Assembly: GCA_003647375.1 (NCBI GenBank)
Contig: QMMS01000128.1
Coordinates: 1 to 11,217, forward strand
Source of the DNA: Deltaproteobacteria bacterium
GTDB lineage: Bacteria; Desulfobacterota; Desulfobacteria; Desulfobacterales; B30-G6
Reading direction: 5' to 3'
DNA length: 11,217 nt
The translations under genes and the position numbers were made by a program. Below are positions 1 through 5,198 of this stretch, one piece after another (the stretch's first letter is position 1; the number at the start of each line of letters is the position of its first letter). The notes under the pieces are model-generated. The model had not been told where the DNA came from and ran no database searches. It saw only the letters and a program-made list of their open reading frames with translations.

Positions 1-8
1 TATAAGGG

Positions 9-26
9 GTCAAGTCTGCCCTTGAC
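9..26. repeat. Short inverted repeat at the window edge
   Basis: GTCAAG and CTTGAC face each other across six bases, inside a GGGGTCAAG context. Similar sequences often sit next to REP-associated tyrosine transposase genes in proteobacteria. That link is recalled rather than searched, and no transposase lies inside the window. It may be the edge of an element continuing to the left. Confidence 0.3.
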
Positions 27-120
27 TCTTAGCCAATTGTTTTTCCATCTTATTGACACGCATCTGAGTTCATTAAAATTCATCTTAAAAATATATACTC
101 AGCTCTGCGTCCCTGGTTCA

Positions 121-129
121 TGATATAAT
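121..129 (+). promoter_or_regulatory. Extended -10 promoter candidate for a small RNA
   Basis: TGATATAAT is an extended -10 (TGN followed by a perfect TATAAT). No good -35 lies 16-18 bases upstream. A TTGACA occurs at 53-58, but its best partner is a separate TAAAAT at 74-79 with a short 15-base spacer. Transcription from the extended -10 would begin near 136 and run into the terminator at 261-292. No protein gene follows on this strand. Confidence 0.35.
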
Positions 130-135
130 ACCAAA

Positions 136-292
136 CACCGGAGAAGTGACAAAGACCTTAAAAAAAGAATAAGATTTGACATCATCGAAGGGGTGCTTAT
201 TGTTGCGGCATAAGAGGTACCCGTGATAGGATGACCTCTCTAAATATTTTATCTTTGTCCAGGGGCTGTGCTTGTCACGGCCCTATTTTTTT
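136..292 (+). ncRNA. Candidate structured small RNA (about 155 nt)
   Basis: The segment lies between an extended -10 (121-129) and a strong intrinsic terminator (261-292) and has no convincing reading frame. Inside it, GGGGT (190-194) can pair with ACCC (219-222) around a CTTAT/ATAAG stem (196-200 with 210-214). A second stem, AGAGGT/ACCTCT (213-218 with 234-239), shares bases 213-214 with that arm and puts the ACCC in its loop. The two folds therefore compete. The first arm recalls the P2/P3 arm of TPP riboswitches, but the conserved second half of that aptamer is missing. I do not recognise the RNA as a known family. It could be an sRNA or the remnant of a regulatory leader. Confidence 0.35.
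261..292 (+). terminator. Intrinsic terminator
   Basis: A hairpin pairs 261-270 with 276-284. It has nine base pairs, one bulged G and one G-U pair, and a CTTGT loop. An A and seven T follow directly (285-292). This is a classical Rho-independent terminator for rightward transcription. No protein gene lies immediately upstream, so it most likely ends a non-coding transcript. Confidence 0.75.
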
Positions 293-570
293 GGAGATCC
301 AATGGAACCCCACAGGTAAACCCATGGGATAGGCAACCGGAGCCGAAAAGGAATGTGACCATGAATCCCTGCCCGTGTATTAAGGCAAAAAAAGCAGAGC
401 CGTAATTGACCCTGCTTATGCTCTTTAAAAATATATTTTAATTATGCTGCTATTTCTCAGAAATACGTCTATCCACACCGCTTCTCCGATCTTCCATTAA
501 TCTTCGTTCAGGAAGATGGAAGGCATACGAGAATATGCGCCGATCTGAACCGGAGCGTCTTCCACCATTG
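293..570. other. Gene-free stretch after the terminator
   Basis: No convincing protein gene is visible. There is a possible 14-codon peptide at 361-405 (MNPCPCIKAKKAEP) with an AAGGA eight bases upstream, which is too short to call. There is also an AT palindrome near 428-439, a CCCATGGG palindrome near 323, and nested hairpins from about 490 to 565 just past the stop codon of the minus-strand gene at 571. Confidence 0.5.
511..565. repeat. Branched inverted-repeat structure downstream of the small membrane protein gene
   Basis: GGAAGATG (511-518) pairs over 8 bp, with one G-U, with CGTCTTCC at the right end. It encloses a GCATA/TATGC hairpin and a GCCG/CGGAGC-like hairpin, giving a three-way junction followed by ACCA. 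A competing hairpin pairs CTTCCAT (490-496) with ATGGAAG (516-522). It may form the 3' end of the minus-strand transcript from 571-843. No T-tract follows on either strand. Confidence 0.35.
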
Positions 571-843
571 TCAGGCTGTGATGTCCTTATCATCGTTTTT
601 ATCCCCTATTCGCTGTCTACCAAATACGACAATCCCAACAATTCCAATGCAAAGAAGGAAAATAATCGGTTTTAAATTAATTTTAATAGAATCCACAGAA
701 GTTGTATTTATAGAGGGGCTGTAAAATAGGTTTATATCACTATCATTGGGATTGAATTCAATAAATAGCCGATCAGAAATTACCGTATTACTGACTAAAA
801 TAACCACTACCATTAAAAAGAGTATTTTATGTGTTGTATTCAT
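571..843 (-). CDS. Small membrane protein of unknown function (90 aa)
   Basis: I do not recognise this protein. Residues about 6-23 form a hydrophobic N-terminal segment (a signal or anchor, rich in L, V and I). Residues about 57-75 form a second hydrophobic helix (PIIFLLCIGIVGIVVF), followed by a basic, highly charged tail (RQRIGDKNDDKD). The polar, Asn- and Ser-rich middle of about 30 residues would lie outside the membrane. The order signal - short ectodomain - C-terminal anchor resembles small exported proteins with a PEP-CTERM- or sortase-like layout, but no sorting motif is seen. ATG at 841-843 is preferred over GTG at 847-849, because the only weak ribosome site (GCGGTG) fits it better. 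A possible promoter lies at 904-932. The gene is AT-richer than ltaE. Confidence 0.5.
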   Translation of the reverse strand: MNTTHKILFLMVVVILVSNTVISDRLFIEFNPNDSDINLFYSPSINTTSVDSIKINLKPIIFLLCIGIVGIVVFGRQRIGDKNDDKDITA

Positions 844-903
844 TAACACACCGCTTTTAATTCAAGTCTGATAAAATGCCTCAGATCAATAGAAGAGGAC
901 ATG

Positions 904-932
904 TTTATAGCACAATAAGTTAGTATTTACAA
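904..932 (-). promoter_or_regulatory. Candidate sigma70 promoter for the small membrane protein
   Basis: On the minus strand, TTGTAA (927-932) and TATAAA (904-909) are separated by exactly 17 bases. The -35 is poor (4 of 6) and the -10 good (5 of 6). It would give a leader of about 55 bases before the ATG at 843. Confidence 0.35.
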
Positions 933-987
933 TACCGTTGCGATAGCGCCATTTTCTGGATATTCCACCAGGTGAATTGGAGGGTTT

Positions 988-1296
988 TCAAAGGTTTAAA
1001 TTAGAGGGCATTATCTTCTCAATCACCTCACCTGCCTTATTCAGCAAATAGAGATTGAATCCAGCGCCGGCGGCATGATCGACCAGCTCTTCATAGATGA
1101 CCGCCTGGACTTCGGATAACTTCTGTTTGTCTCTGACCATGAGGTTCACACACATCAGCGCGTCTTCTTTCTCTAAAAAGATCGGAATAAAGGAAATACC
1201 GGTATCCTCTTCATGTTGACCCAGGTATTGTGGGTTTGAATTCGGATCCTGTATGACGACATAAACCCACTGATGTTTCTTGATATGTGCTGACAT
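988..1296 (-). CDS. Conserved-looking hypothetical protein (102 aa)
   Basis: A soluble protein with no signal peptide or membrane segment. The pattern reads as alternating beta strands and helices: a strand (WVYVVIQD, 10-17), a loop, a strand (ISFIPIFLE), a helix (KEDALMCVNLMV), then a second beta-alpha unit with EVQAVIYEELVDHAAGAGFNL and a final strand (LYLLNKAGEVIEKI). This layout resembles small SseB-N or DUF3110-type domains in which a protein-level input modulates an alpha/beta fold. The likeness is loose and no catalytic residue is evident. The start is well supported: AGGAG lies six to seven bases before the ATG. It is separated from ltaE by a heptamer array (1325-1380). A TATAGT at 1314-1319 could be its -10, but no -35 is visible. 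Confidence 0.7.
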   Translation of the reverse strand: MSAHIKKHQWVYVVIQDPNSNPQYLGQHEEDTGISFIPIFLEKEDALMCVNLMVRDKQKLSEVQAVIYEELVDHAAGAGFNLYLLNKAGEVIEKIMPSNLNL

Positions 1297-1324
1297 TCAA
1301 TTCTCCTACTCTAACTATATCGAA

Positions 1325-1380
1325 TTTTGTGTTTGATGTTTTGTGTTTTGTGTTTTGTGTTTGGTGTTTTGTTTTTGGTG
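1325..1380. repeat. Tandem heptamer array TTTKGTG (8 units)
   Basis: Eight consecutive 7-base units run from 1325 to 1380: mostly TTTTGTG, with TTTGATG, TTTGGTG and TTTTGTT variants. The array lies between the 102-aa gene and ltaE and matches in kind the array on the other side of ltaE (2576-2624). Heptamer tandem repeats of this style resemble the short tandemly repeated sequences known from cyanobacteria. Confidence 0.85.
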
Positions 1381-1395
1381 TAGAGCATTGAGCTA

Positions 1396-1441
1396 TTAGC
1401 GTTAAACACCTAATAGCCTACAGCCTAAAAACCTACAGCCT
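1396..1441 (+). repeat. Dispersed repeat A, copy 1 (overlaps the ltaE stop)
   Basis: This 46-base segment matches 2640-2685 at about 38 positions. Its core CACCTAATAGCCTACAGCCT also matches, inverted, the segment 2471-2497. The right end overlaps the 3' end of ltaE and provides its last codons and TAG stop (1433-1435). Confidence 0.8.
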
Positions 1442-2449
1442 GCTTGTAAAATATGACTCGAACAGGGATACCGCCCGATGGATATCCTCAGTGTTGACAT
1501 CCAGGTGGGTCACCAACCGGATGGGGTTACCAATGTTGATCAGCACACCCGCATCCTTCAAATAAGCTGCGAGTGCCTCGGGGCTACCGGTTCTCAAGGA
1601 CGCGAAAACCATATTGGTCTGCACCAACGCCATGTCGATCTCCATGTCATCGATACGGGAAAGCCCTTCCGCGAGAGTCAGGGCATTGGTGTGGTCTTCC
1701 GAAAGCCGGTCAACATTTTCTTGTAATGCGAGAATACCGGCTGCCGCAAGAATCCCTGCCTGCCGCATGCCGCCTCCCAATACCTTACGCCATCGCCTGG
1801 CTTTCTTCACAAGTTCCCCGGAGCCACACAAGACGGATCCTACGGGCGCACCCAGCCCCTTGGAAAGACAGATAGAAACGGAATCAAAATGGCGGGAGAT
1901 TTCGGTGGGCGCAACAGCCAGCTTGACAGCCGCATTGAACAATCGCGCACCATCCAGATGGCACCCCAGTCCATGGTCCAGAGACAGGGCTCGGGCCTTT
2001 TTCAAATAGGCCAAGGGCAAAACCTTCCCGGCATGGGTGTTTTCAAGACACAGAAGTTTGGTTTTAGCGAAATGGATATCATCCGGCTTGATGGCCTTGG
2101 CGACTTTTACGAGATCGAGGGTTCCATCTTTTTGGAACTCGATCGGCTGTGGTTGAACACTGCCGAAAACGGCTGCCCCTCCCCCTTCGTACTTATACGT
2201 ATGCGCCTGCTGTCCCACGATATACTCATCGCCTCTTTCGCAGTGGCTCAGAACGGCCATCAAATTGCTCTGGGTTCCTGAAACCGCCAGTATGGCAGCC
2301 TCTTTGCCCAGGATTTCTGCAGCCAGGGATTCCAGGCGGTTAACGGTCGGATCATCCCCATAGACGTCGTCGCCTACCACAGCACCGGCCATGGCAGAGC
2401 GCATTTTCTGCGTCGGTTGTGTAACGGTATCACTTCGAAGATCAATCAT
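1433..2449 (-). CDS. ltaE: Low-specificity L-threonine aldolase
   Basis: A PLP-dependent fold-type I enzyme that cleaves L-threonine and L-allo-threonine to glycine and acetaldehyde in the cytoplasm. The 338-residue product has the family hallmarks. It starts MIDLRSDTVTQPT and has GDDVYGDDPTVNRLE (26-40) and SGTQSN (58-63). His83 is in the ring-stacking position, followed by YEGGGAA. The sequence CHLDGARLFNA contains Asp166 and Arg169, SICLSKGLGAPVGS contains the Schiff-base Lys197, and IRLVTHLD has the carboxylate-binding Arg311. The length is close to that of the E. coli enzyme (333). I chose ATG 2447-2449, because the upstream ATG at 2468-2470 lies in a repeat and lacks a ribosome site, whereas GCAGAGAG precedes the chosen one. 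The last codons and stop lie in repeat A. The gene stands alone and is probably monocistronic; no clear promoter was found. Confidence 0.95.
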   Translation of the reverse strand: MIDLRSDTVTQPTQKMRSAMAGAVVGDDVYGDDPTVNRLESLAAEILGKEAAILAVSGTQSNLMAVLSHCERGDEYIVGQQAHTYKYEGGGAAVFGSVQPQPIEFQKDGTLDLVKVAKAIKPDDIHFAKTKLLCLENTHAGKVLPLAYLKKARALSLDHGLGCHLDGARLFNAAVKLAVAPTEISRHFDSVSICLSKGLGAPVGSVLCGSGELVKKARRWRKVLGGGMRQAGILAAAGILALQENVDRLSEDHTNALTLAEGLSRIDDMEIDMALVQTNMVFASLRTGSPEALAAYLKDAGVLINIGNPIRLVTHLDVNTEDIHRAVSLFESYFTSRL

Positions 2450-2470
2450 ATTACTCTCTGCTGTCTGCAT

Positions 2471-2497
2471 GTTTAGACTGTAGGCTGTTAGGTGCTT
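2471..2497 (-). repeat. Dispersed repeat A, copy 2 (inverted, at the ltaE 5' end)
   Basis: Read on the minus strand, it contains CACCTAACAGCCTACAGTCT, nearly identical to the core of copies 1 and 3. It ends at the base before the upstream in-frame ATG of ltaE. With copy 1 it forms an inverted pair around the aldolase gene. Confidence 0.8.
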
Positions 2498-2511
2498 TCC
2501 GATGATTGCAC

Positions 2512-2530
2512 TCAGCTACCCTCCAACCCT
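2512..2530 (+). repeat. Dispersed repeat B, copy 1
   Basis: TCAGCYACCCTCSAACCCT: this 19-base segment matches 11133-11151 with two differences. Part of it (CCCTCGAACCCTT in the second copy) also occurs at 2696-2708. Confidence 0.65.
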
Positions 2531-2539
2531 GCGTAATTG

Positions 2540-2624
2540 TTTGTTGGGTTCTTTGGGTTCGTTGTGTTTATTGTGTTTAGTGTTTAGTGTTTAGTGTTTA
2601 GTGTTTAGTGTTTGGTGTTTAGTG
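2540..2624. repeat. Nonamer array (4 units) running into heptamer array (7 units)
   Basis: Four 9-base units of the form TTYNTTGKG (2540-2575) are followed without a gap by seven 7-base units, TTTAGTG with one TTTGGTG (2576-2624). The nonamers are related to those at 5142-5177. The change of period at 2576 suggests two slippage-generated arrays that joined. Confidence 0.85.
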
Positions 2625-2639
2625 TGTCACTCTTGGCAT

Positions 2640-2685
2640 TTAGCCTTTAGCACCTAACAGCCTACAGCCTAAAACCCTGCAGTCT
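2640..2685 (+). repeat. Dispersed repeat A, copy 3
   Basis: It is in direct orientation with copy 1 (1396-1441), with about 38 of 46 bases identical, including AGCCTACAGCCTAAAA without change. It lies right of the heptamer array, so copies 1 and 3 are the outer members of the ltaE block. Confidence 0.8.
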
Positions 2686-2706
2686 ATGGTCTATCCCCTC
2701 GAACCC

Positions 2707-2745
2707 TTCATTTGGATCAACTCTTTTGGAGATGATCCAAATGAA
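2707..2745 (-). terminator. Long hairpin directly after the stop of the coiled-coil gene
   Basis: TTCATTTGGATCA (2707-2719) is perfectly complementary to TGATCCAAATGAA (2733-2745). The 13-base loop contains a further CTC/GAG pairing. It begins one base past the TAA of the minus-strand gene. There is no T-tract on the minus strand, so it may protect or process the 3' end rather than terminate efficiently. Confidence 0.45.
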
Positions 2746-2746
2746 T

Positions 2747-3643
2747 TTACATCCCGTATTTAGCCCGAAGTCCGATCAGTTTTTCCAGATACGGCTCTCG
2801 ATAATTCAGCCCCTTTTGATTACCGATCTCATAAAAGGAATGATCGATAAACGGCCGAATATCGATGCCATAGGAGTTTAATGTCTCATCGTTTGCCATG
2901 TCGATGGTCAGAACAGCGTAATAACTTATCAGGACCCTCATTTTTGAATCTCTTCTCAGAAGATAACTTCTCCCTGCCAGTGTATTCAGAAAATAACCTG
3001 CGTATTGATAACGGCTTTCCAGAGAAGGAAGTTGGATGATCTTGTCCGGGCATCGATCTCCCGAAGTCATGTAGGCATAAAAAATAGCCATAACCGTTTC
3101 AATGATATCCGACTCGCTTTTGAGGAGATTCTTGATAATATCCACCCGTTCTTTTCCCAGATTCCGGTATAGGTGAGTGACATTCTGGATAAGGCGGATG
3201 AGGTCATCCAACTCACCCGAAAGCATTGGGGTAGACCGTGAAAGCTGTTTCGTGACATCTCCAATCAGTTTTTGACTTCCACCGCTGCCTTTGTAGGAGC
3301 CCATATAGTCCTGCTGCTCCATATAATTGAGAAATGTCCGCACTTGAAGCAAGAGATCATTGCAGCTGCTATCGTTCCCAAAAGATAAATAATCAGTTTT
3401 CTCCCCGAATATTTCCGACAAGCGCCGTTCATATTCCCCGGTATCCTTGAGCTGCATCAGTTCATTCCTGATTGACTCGATATCGGCGTTCAGGGCGGCT
3501 ATCTCTTCACCGCAAGCTGCCTTTTCCTCGGACAAAACCCTGTCGATACCAGCCCGATGCCATTTTCTGATTTGCGTGTATCCCATGAACAAAACCATGC
3601 CGGCAATCAGTACGGTAACCAGTACTTTGATAGATCGATTCAT
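2747..3643 (-). CDS. Membrane-anchored coiled-coil protein of unknown function (298 aa)
   Basis: I do not recognise a family. From the chosen ATG, residues 5-22 are a hydrophobic anchor (IKVLVTVLIAGMVLFMGY) preceded by basic residues. This predicts an inner-membrane protein with its bulk outside the cytoplasm. Residues about 33-80 are charged and heptad-like (EEIAALNADIESIRNELMQLKD), a probable coiled coil. The rest is helical and soluble, ends RAKYGM, and has only a few scattered Cys. ATG 3641-3643 is preferred over GTG 3688 and ATG 3670, because AAAGGA lies nine bases upstream and the anchor then begins at residue 5. The gene is divergent from the DHH gene across a 405-base gap, so the two may share regulation. 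It ends at a long hairpin. Confidence 0.7.
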   Translation of the reverse strand: MNRSIKVLVTVLIAGMVLFMGYTQIRKWHRAGIDRVLSEEKAACGEEIAALNADIESIRNELMQLKDTGEYERRLSEIFGEKTDYLSFGNDSSCNDLLLQVRTFLNYMEQQDYMGSYKGSGGSQKLIGDVTKQLSRSTPMLSGELDDLIRLIQNVTHLYRNLGKERVDIIKNLLKSESDIIETVMAIFYAYMTSGDRCPDKIIQLPSLESRYQYAGYFLNTLAGRSYLLRRDSKMRVLISYYAVLTIDMANDETLNSYGIDIRPFIDHSFYEIGNQKGLNYREPYLEKLIGLRAKYGM

Positions 3644-3695
3644 CCTGCCCGTTCCTTTCTGGTTGGACATTCCCGATAGATAGAACACTTATTTA

Positions 3696-3858
3696 AACCT
3701 GAGCTGAACAATTTTTATCTCAATCTGCACCAATCTTTTGCGGATAAAGGGTCCGCAAAAAGCCTCGACAAATCCACTGGTATGCCTGCATTTTTTGCGA
3801 ACCCCCCTCCATCAAAATCTCGGCACATCTCTTCGGGAAAAATCGCTCAGCTCAGGTT
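3696..3858. other. 163-base structured intergenic element closed by a 12-bp inverted repeat
   Basis: AACCTGAGCTGA (3696-3707) is perfectly complementary to TCAGCTCAGGTT (3847-3858). Inside, TTTTGCGGA (3736-3744) pairs perfectly with TCCGCAAAA (3752-3760). The middle segment GGGTCCGCAAAAA (3749-3761) can also pair, with one mismatch, with TTTTTGCGAACCC (3792-3804). One strand therefore has two competing partners, as in attenuators and riboswitches. The element fills most of the gap between the divergent genes and lies upstream of the promoter at 3950-3977, outside that transcript. It could be an independent small RNA, a leader for the minus-strand gene, or a small non-autonomous mobile element. 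Confidence 0.5.
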
Positions 3859-3949
3859 ATAGATAACTTACTGAAATAAATATTTATAAATAATTTAAAT
3901 ATGTCAAAGCATTCTGGATGTCAAGTAGATATCCGAAATCTCAATTCTA

Positions 3950-3977
3950 TTGACTTTATCGTGTAAAAACATATGAT
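3950..3977 (+). promoter_or_regulatory. Sigma70-like promoter of the DHH-MBL-synthetase-PIG-L operon
   Basis: TTGACT (3950-3955) and TATGAT (3972-3977) are separated by 16 bases, each one base off consensus. An AT-rich tract (3876-3902) lies upstream. Two ATGTCAA direct repeats (3901 and 3918, 17 bases apart) might be regulator half-sites. Transcription would start near 3984, giving a leader of about 65 bases before the ATG at 4049. Confidence 0.5.
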
Positions 3978-4048
3978 GCTCAGTGCATCCCAACCCTGGC
4001 TCACGGTTGATCATCCATTAGCAGCCTTGGCAAAGAGGAGATTAACAT

Positions 4049-5131
4049 ATGCGTATCGTTACGCGACCTGATTTTGACGGTATCGTCTGTGCAGTTTTGA
4101 TTCTGGAAGCTGAAAATGTTTCACCGTCCGTAAAATGGGTATCTCCCGGCGACATGCAGAAAGAAAACATCGATATCCGTCATGGAGATATCATTGCCAA
4201 TCTTCCCTATCACCCAGACTGCTCATTATGGTTTGATCATCATTTCTCAAACATGATCCGGCACAAGATCAAGGGCCTTTTTGAAATTGCACCATCTGCC
4301 GCAGGTCTCGTTTTTAAATACTACCAAAACAAGCTCCAAAAGGATTTTACGAAACTGGTGACGGAAGCGGATAAGATCGACTCAGCAAATCTCTCTCTGA
4401 ACGAAATTCTCACCCCTGAAAAATATCCCTACATCCTGCTGTCCATGACCATACAGGATCACGTTCCCTCGGATGAACCTTACTGGAACAGGGTCCTCGA
4501 CCTTTTGAGAAATGAGAAAATAGAGACCATACTGTCCGATACCGAGGTCAGGGAAAGATCAAAAATCGTCATCCATGAAAACGTCTCCTACCAAGCGCTG
4601 CTCGAAAAACATACCCACCTTGTGGAACGTGTGGCCATTTCCGATTTCCGCGATCTTGACAGAATGCCTTACGGGAACCGTTTCCTGGCCTACTCCATGT
4701 ATCCAGAAGCCGTGGTCAGCGTCAAAATAGGATTTGAAGATTCCCGAAAAGAAAAAGTTGTCGTAAAAATCGGTCACAGTATTCTCAATAAAGATTGCAG
4801 GGTAAATGTGGGTCAGATGCTCTCTTATTTTGAAGGGGGCGGTCACAGAGGCGCCGGCGCCTGCCGTTTCCCTGCGAGTAAGGCAGATGAATATCTGCCG
4901 AAAATCATTGATATTTTGAGGAACAATGAGCCTGAAGGCAGCATTGTTGTCAAAATCCATCGTAGAGACCGGGATCGCAGGGGTAGGCATGACCGACGAA
5001 AAGCATCACAGGAAAATATTGCCCAGGAAAAAGCACCCGAAAGAAGAGAAAATGAACGACGGAACAATCCGGAACAGCGCAAAGACTGGAAGAAAACAAA
5101 CACCTGGCGGAGTATTAAGATAAAAATATAG
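4049..5131 (+). CDS. DHH/DHHA1 family phosphoesterase with Arg-rich tail
   Basis: A probable metal-dependent phosphoesterase of the DHH superfamily (RecJ, NrnA, exopolyphosphatase-like), expected in the cytoplasm. Motif I is TRPDFDG (Asp8, Asp10) and motif III is WFDHHFSN (Asp63, His64, His65). EADKIDSAN (Asp108, Asp111) supplies another acidic pair, and the DHHA1 glycine-rich motif is GGGHRGAGA (263-271). The order and spacing fit a full catalytic plus substrate-binding domain pair ending near residue 300. The last 57 residues (304-360) are unusual: low-complexity, Arg/Lys/Glu-rich, with repeated RR pairs and basic IKIKI at the end. This suggests nucleic-acid or polyphosphate binding or disorder. 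AAGAGGAG eight bases before the ATG fixes the start. It is probably the first gene of the rightward operon. The substrate (oligonucleotide, cyclic dinucleotide or polyphosphate) cannot be told from sequence. Confidence 0.85.
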   Translation: MRIVTRPDFDGIVCAVLILEAENVSPSVKWVSPGDMQKENIDIRHGDIIANLPYHPDCSLWFDHHFSNMIRHKIKGLFEIAPSAAGLVFKYYQNKLQKDFTKLVTEADKIDSANLSLNEILTPEKYPYILLSMTIQDHVPSDEPYWNRVLDLLRNEKIETILSDTEVRERSKIVIHENVSYQALLEKHTHLVERVAISDFRDLDRMPYGNRFLAYSMYPEAVVSVKIGFEDSRKEKVVVKIGHSILNKDCRVNVGQMLSYFEGGGHRGAGACRFPASKADEYLPKIIDILRNNEPEGSIVVKIHRRDRDRRGRHDRRKASQENIAQEKAPERRENERRNNPEQRKDWKKTNTWRSIKIKI

Positions 5132-5141
5132 GGAAACGGTG

Positions 5142-5177
5142 TTTATTGAGTTTCTCGAGTTTATTGGGTTCATTGAG
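5142..5177. repeat. Nonamer array (4 units) between the DHH and MBL genes
   Basis: Four 9-base units, TTTATTGAG, TTTCTCGAG, TTTATTGGG and TTCATTGAG, are related to those at 2540-2575. Because nine is a multiple of three, the array stays open in the MBL frame and creates a false N-terminal extension with an F-I-E-like three-residue period. Confidence 0.85.
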
Positions 5178-5198
5178 TTAAGGAAATCAAAACACATC

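Noticed and set aside
304..405. Cobalamin riboswitch-like pieces (AAAAGGAA, AATCC, CTGCCCGTGTA)
   Set aside because: The order is suggestive, but the closing AGGT/ACCT stem and the CCGCNACTG core are not present.
361..405. Small ORF MNPCPCIKAKKAEP
   Set aside because: Fourteen codons with a plausible ribosome site but no other support.
519..552. Sequencing-adapter contamination: on the minus strand AGATCGG and TCTCGTATGCC match pieces of Illumina adapters
   Set aside because: Only 7 and 11 bases match, the spacing is wrong and the flanks are genomic in character; probably coincidence.
511..567. tRNA (tRNA-Sec-like acceptor stem with ACCA end)
   Set aside because: Only 57 bases, with no recognisable anticodon arm, D arm or T loop; kept only as a hairpin structure.
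2450..2470. Seven-residue N-terminal extension of threonine aldolase
   Set aside because: The ATG at 2468-2470 abuts repeat A and has no ribosome site; the family starts at MIDLRSD.
1325..2624. CRISPR array
   Set aside because: The repeats are 7-9 bases in direct tandem without spacers, and no cas gene is present.
4559..4990. Minus-strand 143-aa reading frame inside the DHH gene
   Set aside because: Lies wholly within a gene with intact family motifs on the other strand; an antisense shadow.
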